Shown: in pieces, positions 16,078-24,384 of the stretch | Numbering within the stretch: position 1 is the stretch's first letter | How the letters are laid out: each line of letters opens with the position of its first letter | Assembly (NCBI RefSeq): GCF_000725485.1 | Contig: NZ_JOAG01000017.1 | Location: 62,001 to 126,000, forward strand | From: Nonomuraea candida | GTDB lineage: Bacteria; Actinomycetota; Actinomycetes; Streptosporangiales; Streptosporangiaceae | Length of the DNA: 64,000 nt | Direction of reading: 5' to 3' | Program-made: the position numbers and the translations under genes | Notes under the pieces: model-generated | Database searches by the model: none | Told to the model about the DNA's origin: nothing | The model's input: the letters and a program-made list of their open reading frames with translations, nothing else

Positions 16078-17697
16078 TCAGGAGGCCGCGCAGGTGTAGG
16101 AGCTCACCGTCGCGGTGTTCCCGCCGGGCCGGTTGACCTGGAAGCCGAAGCTGGTGTTGCCGCCCGCCGCCACGGTGCCGTTGTAGCCGGCGTTCCTGGC
16201 CGTGACCGTCTGGCCGCTGGTCGTCAGCGTGGCGTTCCACGACCCGGCCAGCGTGTGCCCGGCCGGCAGGGTGAAGGTGACGGTCCAGCCGGTGATGCCC
16301 GACGTGCCGCTGTTGGTGACCGTGACCGGCTGCACGACGTACCCGCTGCCCCACTGGCTCTGCACGGTCCCGGCGGCCGTGCAGCCGCCGTTGCCGCCGC
16401 CCGTCGTGGTGGTGAAGGTGGCGGTGGCCGAGGCGCCGGACTGGTTGCCGGCCCCGTCACGGGCCCGGACGTACACCTGGTACTGGGTGGCGGGAGTCAG
16501 GCCGGTCAGCGTGACGGAGTTGGTGGTGGACGAGCCGATGAGCGGGTCGGTGCTGCCCTGCTCGCGGTAGACGTCGTAGCCCGCCAGCCCCGAGCCGCCG
16601 GCGTCGGTGGAGGCCGTCCAGGTCAGGGTCGCGCCGGTGGAGGTGACGGCGGAGGCCGAGGGGGCGCCCGGCGTGGTGGGGGCGGTGGTGTCGGTGCCGC
16701 CGCCGCCGAAGAACGTGGCCTCGCGCGAGGTGGCGGCGATGCCGTTCGCGCCGTTGAAGATGCGCTGGCCCCAGGAGGTCAGGCTGGCCGGGTCGAAGTT
16801 GGTGACCATGTCGAGGTATTCGACGCCGCCGCCGTTGCCGCTCCACGACCAGCCGATGTAGCCCAGGCCGCGCGACACGGCCTGCGCCATGATGGTGTCC
16901 TCGTCCGGGTTGCCGTCGGAGTGGTTGTGCCCGAACTCGCCGATCACCAGCGGCAGGCCGGCGGTCCTGAAGGCGTCGAGGTAGGCGGTGATCTCGGCGG
17001 CGGTGTCGAAGACGCCGTACATGTGCACGGAGAAGACCGTGTTGCCCTGCGGGTCGGCGTCGAAGACGGTCTGAGCGTTGTCACGCATCGTGAACTGCCA
17101 GTCCTGGCCCCAGTTGGGCGCGTCCACCATCAGCAGGTGCTGGAAGCCCAGGCTCCGCATCCGGGTGATGGCGCTGGTGGTCGCGCTGGTCCAGGCCGAG
17201 ACGTTGTTGTTGCCGTACGGCTCGTTGCCGATGTTGACGACGATGAAGTCCTCAGTGCCGGTCAGGGCGCTCTTGACGCTGTTCCAGTAGTCGACGGCCT
17301 GGTCGAGCGTGTACGCGCCGCTCTGCTCGCCGTACCCCGTGGTGTCGTGGTTTTCGAGCACGCATATTAACCGGTTCTGTCGGCAGAGCGAGACGACGTT
17401 GGCCACGTCCGCCGCGCCGTTGGCCGTCCACCGGCCGCCGCTCAGCACCACCCGGACCGTGTTGGCGCGCAGCGCCTTGATGTGCGCGAAGGCGCCGGTC
17501 TGGCCGGCGTACCAGGTGTGCGCGTGGCTGACGCCGCGCATGACGAACGCGTTCCCGTTGGCCTCGACGATCCTGGCGCCGCTGACCCGGAGCCCGACCG
17601 CGGCGTTCGCGGGGGACGGGGCCACCGTCATCGAGACCAGCATCGAGACGAGAAGCGACAGGAGCGCCGCGGACGCGGCCCCGAGTCGTTTGCTCAT
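16078..17697 (-). CDS. Secreted GH5 (subfamily 8) endo-beta-1,4-mannanase with FN3 and CBM2
   Basis: A 539-residue exported enzyme. The signal peptide ends near ANA (about residue 32). The catalytic domain (33-330) has the subfamily signature ENHDTTGYGE, the acid/base Glu in NIGNEPYG (near 159) and the nucleophile Glu in VIGEFGHNHSDGN (near 254). A short GGGG linker leads to a fibronectin III domain (about 340-428), a Gly-rich linker, and a C-terminal CBM2 (436-539) with paired Cys, which binds cellulose or mannan. It would cut mannan chains outside the cell. LacI-like TTAACCGGTT sites lie 20 bp upstream and inside the gene. Confidence 0.92.
   Translation of the reverse strand: MSKRLGAASAALLSLLVSMLVSMTVAPSPANAAVGLRVSGARIVEANGNAFVMRGVSHAHTWYAGQTGAFAHIKALRANTVRVVLSGGRWTANGAADVANVVSLCRQNRLICVLENHDTTGYGEQSGAYTLDQAVDYWNSVKSALTGTEDFIVVNIGNEPYGNNNVSAWTSATTSAITRMRSLGFQHLLMVDAPNWGQDWQFTMRDNAQTVFDADPQGNTVFSVHMYGVFDTAAEITAYLDAFRTAGLPLVIGEFGHNHSDGNPDEDTIMAQAVSRGLGYIGWSWSGNGGGVEYLDMVTNFDPASLTSWGQRIFNGANGIAATSREATFFGGGGTDTTAPTTPGAPSASAVTSTGATLTWTASTDAGGSGLAGYDVYREQGSTDPLIGSSTTNSVTLTGLTPATQYQVYVRARDGAGNQSGASATATFTTTTGGGNGGCTAAGTVQSQWGSGYVVQPVTVTNSGTSGITGWTVTFTLPAGHTLAGSWNATLTTSGQTVTARNAGYNGTVAAGGNTSFGFQVNRPGGNTATVSSYTCAAS
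17367..17378. promoter_or_regulatory. Operator-like TTAACCGGTT inside the mannanase gene
   Basis: TTAACCGGTTCT lies about 320 bp inside the coding region. On the coding strand it produces the rare codons TTA and ATA side by side. With the upstream copy at 17719-17730 the spacing is 352 bp, which would suit DNA looping between two repressor sites. Inferred from matching sequence. Confidence 0.4.
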
Positions 17698-17718
17698 GGG
17701 GGGTGCCCTTCCTGACTG

Positions 17719-17730
17719 TTAACCGGTTAG
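17719..17730. promoter_or_regulatory. LacI-like operator upstream of the mannanase
   Basis: TAACCGGTTA (17720-17729) is a perfect 10 bp palindrome, with a flanking T giving TTAACCGGTTAG. It ends about 20 bp before the mannanase start, where a repressor would block transcription. The core is the same as at 17367 and one base from that at 3458. Confidence 0.55.
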
Positions 17731-17816
17731 GTAAGGGACATGCTGGGCGCATTCGGCGCCGATGTACAGGGGGCCGGGGGAGGCGGGCCAGGAATGCCTG
17801 GACCGGGATGAAAGTT

Positions 17817-18641
17817 TCAGCCGGCCGGCCGGTCGCGCAGCGCCGGCAGGCCCACGGCCAGCGCCGTGAGCGCGCGCACGAGAGTGGGCAGCATCTGGGG
17901 GCAGGCGGCGGCCAGCTCGGGGTCCTCGGCGTAGACCTGGGCCAGGGCCGGGGCGGGGTTGGCGATCGGGTAGAGCGTCCCGGCCAGCACGCTGGCGAAG
18001 GAGACCAGTTCGAGGCCCTCGCGCTCGGTCAGACCGGCGGCGCGCGCGACCTCGGCGCCCATCTCCGCGCTGGTGGACACGATCGCCCGCTTGAAGGTGC
18101 GGGCGGCGGGGACGGACGCGTTGTGTTCGAGGCTGATGTAGACGTTGCCGAGCAGGTCGCAGAGGAGCGGCCGGTCCACGATCGTCTCGGCCAGCGCCGC
18201 CACCACGTGCGCCGTCCGGTCCTGCCCCGAGACGTCTTGATCGCCCGAGGCGGTGGCTGAGTCGGTGGCGGGGGTGCTCCCCGAGGCGGTGGCTGAGTCG
18301 GTGGCGGGGGTGCTCCCCGAGGTGGCGGCTGCGGCGGAGGTCGAGGTGGCGGCCGAGGTGGCGGCCGAGGCGGCCAGGTGGGCGGAGACGTCGTCGGCCC
18401 ACTGCCGCCACTCGTCGACCATCAGCTGCAGGTAGATCTCCTCGCGGGTGCCGAAATAACGCACGATGTTTGACTTCGCCAGCCCCACCGCCTCCGCGAC
18501 CGCCCCCAGACTGACGTTGCGCACGCCGGAGGCGCGGGCGAGCTCGCGCGCGGCGTCGAGGATGGCCTCGCGTCGCTGCTGCTTGTGCTCTGGCCGCCTG
18601 GCCCGGAGGAATGCCGACCGCTTCATGTCGCTCATCAGCAT
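17817..18641 (-). CDS. TetR family regulator with a low-complexity insert
   Basis: A 274-residue protein. The helix-turn-helix lies at about 25-70 (REAILDAARELARASG, then AVGLAKSNIVRYFGTREEIY). After LAASAATSAATS comes a Ser/Thr/Ala/Pro-rich insert in which the 12-residue unit SGSTPATDSATA occurs twice; this is encoded by a 36 bp tandem repeat. The typical C-terminal domain resumes with RTAHVVAALAETIVDRPLL. Start is either the ATG at 18641 or one two codons later. It is divergent from the molybdenum hydroxylase operon with an 11 bp-armed operator between them, so it probably controls that operon. Confidence 0.9.
   Translation of the reverse strand: MLMSDMKRSAFLRARRPEHKQQRREAILDAARELARASGVRNVSLGAVAEAVGLAKSNIVRYFGTREEIYLQLMVDEWRQWADDVSAHLAASAATSAATSTSAAAATSGSTPATDSATASGSTPATDSATASGDQDVSGQDRTAHVVAALAETIVDRPLLCDLLGNVYISLEHNASVPAARTFKRAIVSTSAEMGAEVARAAGLTEREGLELVSFASVLAGTLYPIANPAPALAQVYAEDPELAAACPQMLPTLVRALTALAVGLPALRDRPAG
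18244..18315. repeat. 36 bp in-frame tandem repeat within the TetR gene
   Basis: Two identical 36 bp units starting CCCGAGGCGGTGGC at 18244 and 18280, then a degenerate third start at 18316. Being a multiple of three, the repeat adds 12 residues per copy to a linker between the DNA-binding and ligand domains without breaking the frame. Confidence 0.88.
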
Positions 18642-18656
18642 ACTGACCGACTTAGC

Positions 18657-18691
18657 AGAACGGTGTTCACTTGTTAAGGAAACAGCGTTCT
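18657..18691. promoter_or_regulatory. Operator: 11 bp arms with 13 bp spacer
   Basis: AGAACGGTGTT (18657-18667) faces AACAGCGTTCT (18681-18691); 10 of 11 bases pair. It lies between the TetR gene and the molybdenum hydroxylase operon, 35 bp before the latter's GTG. Position and symmetry make it the likely site of the adjacent TetR protein. Confidence 0.7.
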
Positions 18692-18726
18692 GTTAGCGTC
18701 GCGATAAACCGGCAGCGGAGGATCGA

Positions 18727-19212
18727 GTGACCGAGATACGGATGAAAGTGAACGGTGACGTCGAGGCCCTCGACGTCGAGCCGCGGGTCAGCCTGCTCGA
18801 CGCCCTGCGCGAGCGGCTCGGCCTGATGGGCCCCAAGAAGGGCTGCGACCAGGGCGCCTGCGGGGCGTGCACGGTGCTGGCCGACGGCATGCGGATCAAC
18901 TCCTGCCTGGCCCTGGCCGTCCAGTACGACGGCAGCGAGATCACCACCATCGAGGGCGTGACCCACCCCTTGCAGGAGGCGTTCGTCCGCCACGACGGCT
19001 TCCAGTGCGGCTACTGCACCTCGGGCCAGATCTGCTCGGCGATCGGCATGCTGGCCGAGCACGAGGCGGGCATGCCCAGCGCCGTCGCCGACGCCTCCCC
19101 GCTCACCGAGGCCGAGGTCAGGGAGCGGATGAGCGGCAACCTGTGCCGCTGCGGCGCGTACAACGGGATCGTGGACGCGATCATGGATGTGGCGGGGAAG
19201 GACGGGCGATGA
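18727..19212 (+). CDS. Molybdenum hydroxylase, 2[2Fe-2S] subunit (PaoA-like)
   Basis: A 161-residue iron-sulfur subunit with GTG start. The plant-ferredoxin-type cluster ligands are in [13 protein letters not shown] (residues about 39-51) plus a later Cys in INSCLAL. The second, helical cluster domain has CGYCTSGQI and [11 protein letters not shown]. It passes electrons from the molybdenum centre to FAD. E. coli PaoA carries a Tat signal, but this protein begins directly with the ferredoxin fold, so the enzyme should be cytoplasmic. Its stop overlaps the next ATG by 4 bp. Confidence 0.94.
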   Translation: MTEIRMKVNGDVEALDVEPRVSLLDALRERLGLMGPKKGCDQGACGACTVLADGMRINSCLALAVQYDGSEITTIEGVTHPLQEAFVRHDGFQCGYCTSGQICSAIGMLAEHEAGMPSAVADASPLTEAEVRERMSGNLCRCGAYNGIVDAIMDVAGKDGR

Positions 19213-20201
19213 GGTCGTTCGCGTACGTCAAGGCGGCCGACGTCGAGGAGGCCGTGCGGGCGGTGGCCGCCGACCCCGGCGCGAAGTTCCTCGGCGGCGG
19301 CACCAACCTGGTCGACCTGATGCGCGAGGGCATCGAGCGGCCCGACACCGTCGTGGACGTCACCGGCCTGCCCTTCGACACGGTGGACGAGCTGCCCGAC
19401 GGCGGGCTGCGGATCGGCGCGCTCGTGCGCAACAGCGCCCTGGCCGCCGACCGGCGGGTGCGCACCCGCTACCCGATGTTGTCGCAGGCGCTGTTGTCGG
19501 GCGCTTCGGCGCAACTGCGCAACATGGCCACCGTGGGCGGCAACCTGCTCCAGCGCACCCGCTGCCCCTACTTCTACGACGCGGCCTCGGCCTGCAACAA
19601 GCGCGAGCCGGGCAGCGGCTGCGACGCGCTCGACGGGTTCAACCGCAGCTGCGCGATCCTGGGCGTCAGCGAGAGCTGCATCGCCACCCACCCCTCCGAC
19701 ATGTGCGTGGCGCTGGCCGCCCTGGACGCGGTGGTCGAGGTACGCGGCGTGGACGGCGTGCGGCGCGTCCCGCTGACGGACTTCCACCGCCTGCCCGGCG
19801 ACACGCCGGAGATCGAGACCACGCTGGCCGCCGGCGAGCTGGTCACGGCCGTCGAGCTGCCGCCCCTGCCGGTCGCCGCGAACTCCCGCTACCGCAAGGT
19901 GCGCGACCGCGCCTCCTACGCCTTCGCCCTGGTCTCGGTCGCGGCGGCGCTGGAGGTGCGCGACGGGATGGTGACACAGGCGCGGCTGGCCCTCGGCGGC
20001 GTCGCGCCCAAGCCGTGGCGGGCCCGCGAGGCGGAGCGCGTCCTGCAGGGCGGCCCCGCCGACGAGGCGGCCTTCCGCCGGGCGGCCGAGGCCGAGCTGG
20101 CCGGCGCGACCGGCAGGCAGGGCAACGCGTTCAAGGCGGGGCTCGCCAGGGCCACGATCGTGGCCACGCTGCGCGAGCTGAGCACGGGGGAGGCCCGCTG
20201 A
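19209..20201 (+). CDS. Molybdenum hydroxylase, FAD subunit with extra Fe-S insertion (PaoB-like)
   Basis: A 330-residue FAD-binding subunit. The FAD motifs [12 protein letters not shown] (about 27-38) and [16 protein letters not shown] (about 107-122) are present. The segment from RTRCPYFY through [11 protein letters not shown] to [11 protein letters not shown] contains several cysteines in the arrangement seen in PaoB/YagS and HCR beta, where they bind an additional [4Fe-4S] cluster. A CO_deh_flav_C domain ends the protein. It takes electrons from the small subunit. This insertion argues for an aldehyde oxidoreductase of PaoABC type rather than ordinary xanthine dehydrogenase. Confidence 0.92.
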   Translation: MRSFAYVKAADVEEAVRAVAADPGAKFLGGGTNLVDLMREGIERPDTVVDVTGLPFDTVDELPDGGLRIGALVRNSALAADRRVRTRYPMLSQALLSGASAQLRNMATVGGNLLQRTRCPYFYDAASACNKREPGSGCDALDGFNRSCAILGVSESCIATHPSDMCVALAALDAVVEVRGVDGVRRVPLTDFHRLPGDTPEIETTLAAGELVTAVELPPLPVAANSRYRKVRDRASYAFALVSVAAALEVRDGMVTQARLALGGVAPKPWRAREAERVLQGGPADEAAFRRAAEAELAGATGRQGNAFKAGLARATIVATLRELSTGEAR

Positions 20202-22522
20202 TGGGCGTCACGCACGACACGAGAGCAGGGCAGGGGGAGGTCCGGGCGATGAGCGTCAGCCAGGCGGAGGCGACCGAGCGCGCGACCGGCACGGAGAAGT
20301 ACGTCGGCCGGGCCGTGGACCGGGTGGACGGCCCGGCCAAGACGACGGGCCGGGCCCGTTTCGCCGCCGAGCATCCCTACCCCGGCCTGGCCCACGCCGC
20401 GCTCGTGCACGCCACGGTCGCGCGGGCCCGCATCACCGCCATCGACACAGAGGCGGCCCGCGCCGTGCCCGGCGTGATCGACGTCCTCACCCACGAGAAC
20501 ACGCCGCCCATGAAGCCCCCGCCCAAGGTGAGCTTCCTCGACCTCAGCACGCTGGTGTCGGGCACCACGGTCAACTACCTGGCCACCGACGAGGTGCACT
20601 GGAACGGCCAGCCGGTCGCGGTGGTGGTCGCCGAGACCCCCGAGGCGGCCCGGCACGCGGCGTCGCTGGTGCGGCCGTCGTACGCGGAGCTGCCCGCCAC
20701 GGTGGACTTCTCGGCCGAGGAACCGCGCGCCGTGCCGCAGAAGGGCAACCTGATAGCCGAGGCGGAGGCCGACAAGGGCGACGCGCAGGCGGCCCTGGCC
20801 GCCGCGGCGCACTCGGTGGACCTGACCTTCAGCACGCCGCCGCACAACCACAACGCCATCGAGCCGCACGCCACCACCGCCGTGTGGGAGGGCGACCGGC
20901 TGACCGTGCACGAGGGCACGCAGAGCATCGCGTGGACGCGCCGGCACCTGGCCAAGCGGTTCGGGGTGCCGGAGCAGGACGTCCGGGTGCTGTCCCCGTA
21001 CGTCGGGGGCGGGTTCGGCGGCAAGGGCTCGGTCTGGGCGGGCACGCTGCTCGCCGTGCTGGCCGCGCGGGTGACGAACCGGCCGGTGCGGCTGGCGCTC
21101 ACCCGCGAGGGCGTCTACCACACGGTCGGCGGGCGCACGCCCAGCACGCAGCGGGTCGCGCTGGGCGCGGACGAGCAGGGGCGGCTGACCGCGCTCATCC
21201 ACACCAGCGTGTCCAGGGTCGCGCGGACCGGCGGCATGCCGGAGGGGATCACCGCCGGCAGCCGGCACCTGTACGCCTCGCCCAACATCCACCTGCGGCA
21301 GAGCATCACCCGGCTCGACCTGCTGGCCAACACCTTCATGCGCGCCCCCGGCGAGGCCATCGGCACCTTCGCCCTGGAGTCGGCCATGGACGAGCTGGCC
21401 TGGGAGACCGGCATCGACCCGATCGAGCTGCGCATGCGCAACGAGCCCGAGCGGGCCCCGATCGGCGGGCAGCGCTTCTCCAACCGGCTGCTGCGCGAGG
21501 CGTACGCGGTGGGGGCCGAGAGGTTCGGCTGGCGCGAGCGCGACCCCCGGGCCGGCGCGATGCGGGACGGCCGGTGGCTGGTCGGCATGGGGGTGGCCAC
21601 GGCCTACCATCCGCAGATGCGGTTCTCGGCCCACGTCAAGGTGCGGATGAGCGCCGACGGGCAGGTCGTGGTGCGCTGCGGACTGCAGGAGATGGGCATG
21701 GGCACGGCGACGGCGCAGGCGCAGATCGCCGCCGACGAGCTGGGCGTGCCGCTGGAGTCCGTACGCGTGGAGATCGGCGACTCCGACCTGCCGCAGGGTC
21801 CGGGGGCGGGCGGCTCGAACCAGACCGCGAGCGCGGCGGCGGGCGTGATCGAGGCGAGCGCCAAGCTGAAGCGGGCGCTGCTCGCCCTGGCCCGCCGCGC
21901 GCCCGGCTCGCCCCTGCGCGGCCGGCGGCTGGAGGAACTGGAGGCGCGCGACGGCGGGCTGTACCACGGAGGGCGCGGCCAGACCTACGCCGAGATCCTG
22001 GCCGCGGCCGGGCGCGACCACGTCGAGGCCGAGAGCAAGGGCAACATGCTGGGCCTGCTGGTCCGGACCATGAACGACCGCCGGAAATGGGTGAAGGCGG
22101 CGATCGGGGCGCAGTTCTGCGAGGTGCGGGTGGACCCCGACACCATGGAGGTGCGCGTCTCGCGCTGGCTGGGCGTGTTCGACGTCGGCAGGGTGATCAA
22201 CGCCAGGACGGCGGCGAGCCAGCTCCGCGGCGGCATCGTGATGGGCATCGGCATGGCGCTGTCGGAGCAGACGCTGGTCGACGGCCGCAGCGGCCGGATC
22301 GTGAACCCGAGCCTGGCGGAGTACCACCTGCCCGTGCAGGCGGACATCCCGCGCATCGACGTGCACTGCCTGGACGAGCCCGACCCGACCACGCCGCTGG
22401 GCCTGATCGGGGTGGGGGAGGTCAGCATCACCGGCGCCGCCGCGGCGGTGGCCAACGCCGTGCGGCACGCCACCGGCAAGCGCGTCCTCGACCTGCCGAT
22501 CACCCTCGACAAGCTGCTGTGA
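20201..22522 (+). CDS. Molybdenum hydroxylase, molybdopterin subunit (PaoC-like)
   Basis: A 773-residue catalytic subunit. Its ATG shares one base with the previous stop (TGATG); a second ATG 16 codons in may be the real start because the first residues are non-conserved. The Ald_Xan_dh_C domain begins with GPAKTTGRARFAAE. Molybdopterin contacts are recognisable: GGGFGGKG, RAPGEAIGTFALES, and the C-terminal GVGEVSITGAAAAVANAV containing the conserved Glu that activates the substrate. It probably oxidises aldehydes to acids using water. No XdhC-type maturation factor is in this operon, so it must come from elsewhere. Confidence 0.93.
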   Translation: MGVTHDTRAGQGEVRAMSVSQAEATERATGTEKYVGRAVDRVDGPAKTTGRARFAAEHPYPGLAHAALVHATVARARITAIDTEAARAVPGVIDVLTHENTPPMKPPPKVSFLDLSTLVSGTTVNYLATDEVHWNGQPVAVVVAETPEAARHAASLVRPSYAELPATVDFSAEEPRAVPQKGNLIAEAEADKGDAQAALAAAAHSVDLTFSTPPHNHNAIEPHATTAVWEGDRLTVHEGTQSIAWTRRHLAKRFGVPEQDVRVLSPYVGGGFGGKGSVWAGTLLAVLAARVTNRPVRLALTREGVYHTVGGRTPSTQRVALGADEQGRLTALIHTSVSRVARTGGMPEGITAGSRHLYASPNIHLRQSITRLDLLANTFMRAPGEAIGTFALESAMDELAWETGIDPIELRMRNEPERAPIGGQRFSNRLLREAYAVGAERFGWRERDPRAGAMRDGRWLVGMGVATAYHPQMRFSAHVKVRMSADGQVVVRCGLQEMGMGTATAQAQIAADELGVPLESVRVEIGDSDLPQGPGAGGSNQTASAAAGVIEASAKLKRALLALARRAPGSPLRGRRLEELEARDGGLYHGGRGQTYAEILAAAGRDHVEAESKGNMLGLLVRTMNDRRKWVKAAIGAQFCEVRVDPDTMEVRVSRWLGVFDVGRVINARTAASQLRGGIVMGIGMALSEQTLVDGRSGRIVNPSLAEYHLPVQADIPRIDVHCLDEPDPTTPLGLIGVGEVSITGAAAAVANAVRHATGKRVLDLPITLDKLL

Positions 22523-22540
22523 CCCCGAGACCGGCCCCGG

Positions 22541-22592
22541 TGACCGGCCGGCTGGGGTGACCGGCCCGGCTGGGGTGACCGGCCGGTCCGGG
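22541..22592. repeat. 17-18 bp tandem repeat after the molybdopterin-subunit stop
   Basis: Three units beginning TGACCGGCC at 22541, 22558 and 22576. The stop codon itself (TGA at 22520) starts a more degenerate fourth unit. They fill the gap to the convergent TetR gene. Confidence 0.75.
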
Positions 22593-22594
22593 TG

Positions 22595-23131
22595 TCAGTC
22601 CTGGTGAGGTGAGGTGAGGGCGCGGGCGGCGCGGCCGGCCGCCCGCGCCGTCGCGGCCGCGCGGCCGGGGTCCACCATGGCGGTGACGGTGGCCCCCTCG
22701 ACCAGGATGAAGAGCTGCTCGGCCAGGGCGTCGTCGTCTCCCGCCAGCTCGCGCAGCAGGTCGCGCAGCCGCCGCTTGTGCCGCCGCACCACCTCGGCGA
22801 CGGCCTCGGAGGTGGCGCCCAGCTCGCCGTACGCGTTGAGGAACCCGCAGCCGCGGAAGCCGTCCTCGCCGAACCACCGCTCCAGCCACTCGAAGACGGC
22901 CTCCACCCGGTCGCCCCGCTCGCGGACGTAGGACGTGAGCGAGGACATCCACTGCTCGTCCCGCCGCTCCAGCCAGGCCACCACCAGCGCCTCCTTGGAC
23001 GGGAAGCACTGGTAGAGCCGCTTGAGCGAGACGCCGGAGGCGGCCCTGACCTCGTCCATGCCCACGGCCCGCACGCCCTGCCGGTAGAAGAGCTCCCCGG
23101 CCGCCGCCAGGAGCCGTTCGGCGTGTTCCAT
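22595..23131 (-). CDS. TetR family regulator
   Basis: A 178-residue regulator; the ATG at 23131 (start EHAERLL after Met) gives a normal TetR N terminus, while longer in-frame extensions would run across the operators. The helix-turn-helix is at about 3-45, with [21 protein letters not shown]. The C-terminal part carries a Cys-containing segment [13 protein letters not shown] found in several quinone- or stress-sensing TetR proteins. It is divergent from the DUF1348 gene with two near-perfect 16 bp palindromes in the gap, so it probably represses itself and that gene. Confidence 0.92.
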   Translation of the reverse strand: MEHAERLLAAAGELFYRQGVRAVGMDEVRAASGVSLKRLYQCFPSKEALVVAWLERRDEQWMSSLTSYVRERGDRVEAVFEWLERWFGEDGFRGCGFLNAYGELGATSEAVAEVVRRHKRRLRDLLRELAGDDDALAEQLFILVEGATVTAMVDPGRAAATARAAGRAARALTSPHQD

Positions 23132-23148
23132 GACACCTCGCTTGAACG

Positions 23149-23192
23149 GAGAACGATCGTTCTCTATGCTAGCCGGGAGAACGACCGTTCTC
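23149..23192. promoter_or_regulatory. Twin 16 bp palindromic operators
   Basis: GAGAACGATCGTTCTC at 23149-23164 is a perfect 16 bp palindrome. GAGAACGACCGTTCTC at 23177-23192 differs by one base. Centres are 28 bp apart, in the gap between the divergent TetR and DUF1348 genes. Strong candidates for the adjacent TetR dimer. Confidence 0.85.
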
Positions 23193-23216
23193 TTGCCGAC
23201 CGAGGAGGCCACCGCC

Positions 23217-23675
23217 ATGTCACGCCCGCCCGTACCGCCGTTCACCGAGGAGAGCGCCCGCATCAAGGTCCAGGCCGCGGAGGACGCCTGGAACACGCGT
23301 GACCCCGACCGCGTGGCCCTCGCCTACACCGAGGACTCGCAGTGGCGCAACCGCGGCGAGTTCGTCACCGGCCGCGACGAGATCAGGGAGTTCCTGCGCC
23401 GCAAGTGGGACAGGGAGCTGGACTACGCGCTGCGCAAGGAGCTGTGGGCCGTGCTCGGCGACCGCATCGCGGTGCGCTTCCAGTACGAGTGCCGCGACGC
23501 CTCCGGCCAGTGGTGGCGCAGCTACGGCAACGAGCAGTGGGAGTTCGACGAGTCGGGCCTGATGCGGCGCAGGGAGGCCAGCATCAACGACGTGCGCATC
23601 GACGAGTCCGAGCGGCGCATCTTCGGCCCGCGCGGCGACGACGAGCGCGGCGTGGACGTGCTGCCCCTCAGATGA
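23217..23675 (+). CDS. DUF1348 family protein (NTF2-like)
   Basis: A 152-residue protein. The ATG follows GAGGAGG by a proper distance. The N-terminal pattern [19 protein letters not shown] followed by [21 protein letters not shown] and [12 protein letters not shown] is characteristic of DUF1348, an NTF2-fold family of unknown substrate. It is probably cytoplasmic. The divergent TetR protein and twin palindromes imply that it is induced by a small molecule, perhaps as a detoxifying or sequestering protein; that is inference. A short tandem repeat starts on its stop codon. Confidence 0.92.
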   Translation: MSRPPVPPFTEESARIKVQAAEDAWNTRDPDRVALAYTEDSQWRNRGEFVTGRDEIREFLRRKWDRELDYALRKELWAVLGDRIAVRFQYECRDASGQWWRSYGNEQWEFDESGLMRRREASINDVRIDESERRIFGPRGDDERGVDVLPLR

Positions 23676-23717
23676 GGGGAGGCTCAGGTGAGGGGGGCTC
23701 AGGCGAGGGGAGGCAGG
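23673..23717. repeat. 14-16 bp tandem repeat beginning at the DUF1348 stop codon
   Basis: Units TGAGGGGAGGCTCAGG (23673-23688), TGAGGGGGGCTCAGG (23689-23703) and CGAGGGGAGGCAGG (23704-23717). The first unit starts exactly at the TGA stop. Confidence 0.8.
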
Positions 23718-23742
23718 GCACGGCGCCGGTCGCGCCGTGCCC
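23716..23742 (+). terminator. Terminator hairpin
   Basis: GGGCACGGCGC (23716-23726) pairs with 23732-23742 around a 5-base loop, just after the DUF1348 gene and 9 bp before the end of the convergent gene at 23751. Confidence 0.8.
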
Positions 23743-23750
23743 GGCACGGG

Positions 23751-24281
23751 TCAGGGGACGCGGATCCACCGGGGGTCGTCGTAGCGCTGCTCCACCCCTT
23801 CCGCGGGCAGGAAGTCGGGCACCGTGCACAACACGATCACGCCCCTCACCTCCAGATACCGCACCAGCCCCGCCGCCATCGACAGCAGGCTGTCGGGCGC
23901 GCCGGACGCGTACGGCAGGTGTTCCCTCAGCATCGCGAGCACGTCGTCCAGCCCGAACTCCTCGGGCAGCAGCAGGGCGAGATCCCTGAGGAGGCCGGGG
24001 GTCAGCGGGAAGTCCGGGCGCAGGCGGGGCCGGAGCTCCTTGCCCGTCCCCTCGCAGGTGTCGCAGCGCACGCTGTCGCGCGGGTGGGCGGCGAAGGTGC
24101 CCGAGCCCAGGCACACCAGGCACCGGCCCAGCTCGGCCGCATGCCGGGTGGCGGCGTCGCGGTCGGTCAGCGGCAGGTCGCAGCTGCACGAGAAGGTGGT
24201 GTAGGTGCCCGCCGCGTGGTCGTGACAGCCGATCTCGTCAGGGGGGTCGTTCCACTCGATGGTGATGACGTGCTCGTCCAT
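23751..24281 (-). CDS. Unknown protein with DnaJ-like cysteine motifs
   Basis: A 176-residue protein that I do not recognise as a whole. It has two CxxC-type knuckles, CLVCLGSGTF and CDTCEGTGKE (about residues 54-85), like half of a DnaJ zinc-binding region, and an upstream CSCDLPL. The C-terminal 80 residues are helical and end with DDPRWIRVP. It may bind zinc, inferred from the motif. It has no signal peptide or membrane segment. The gene stands alone between two terminators, in the same direction as the DsbA-like gene but separated from it. Confidence 0.75.
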   Translation of the reverse strand: MDEHVITIEWNDPPDEIGCHDHAAGTYTTFSCSCDLPLTDRDAATRHAAELGRCLVCLGSGTFAAHPRDSVRCDTCEGTGKELRPRLRPDFPLTPGLLRDLALLLPEEFGLDDVLAMLREHLPYASGAPDSLLSMAAGLVRYLEVRGVIVLCTVPDFLPAEGVEQRYDDPRWIRVP

Positions 24282-24309
24282 GGAGGCTTGTGTGCTCTCG
24301 TCCGGGGAA

Positions 24310-24335
24310 GGTGCCCCCGCGGTCGCGGGGGCACC
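24310..24335 (-). terminator. 12 bp perfect hairpin terminator
   Basis: GGTGCCCCCGCG (24310-24321) pairs with 24324-24335; the loop is very short. It lies after the end (24385) of the DsbA-like gene and before the start of the cysteine-motif gene. Confidence 0.75.
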
Positions 24336-24384
24336 AAGATTAGCCCGCCGACCAGGCGCTGATCACGGAATCCGGCAAAGACGG

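Noticed and set aside
19187..22468. Long alternative frames on both strands over the molybdenum hydroxylase genes
   Set aside because: The three subunits in their own frames show complete cofactor motifs and coupled starts; the alternatives show none.
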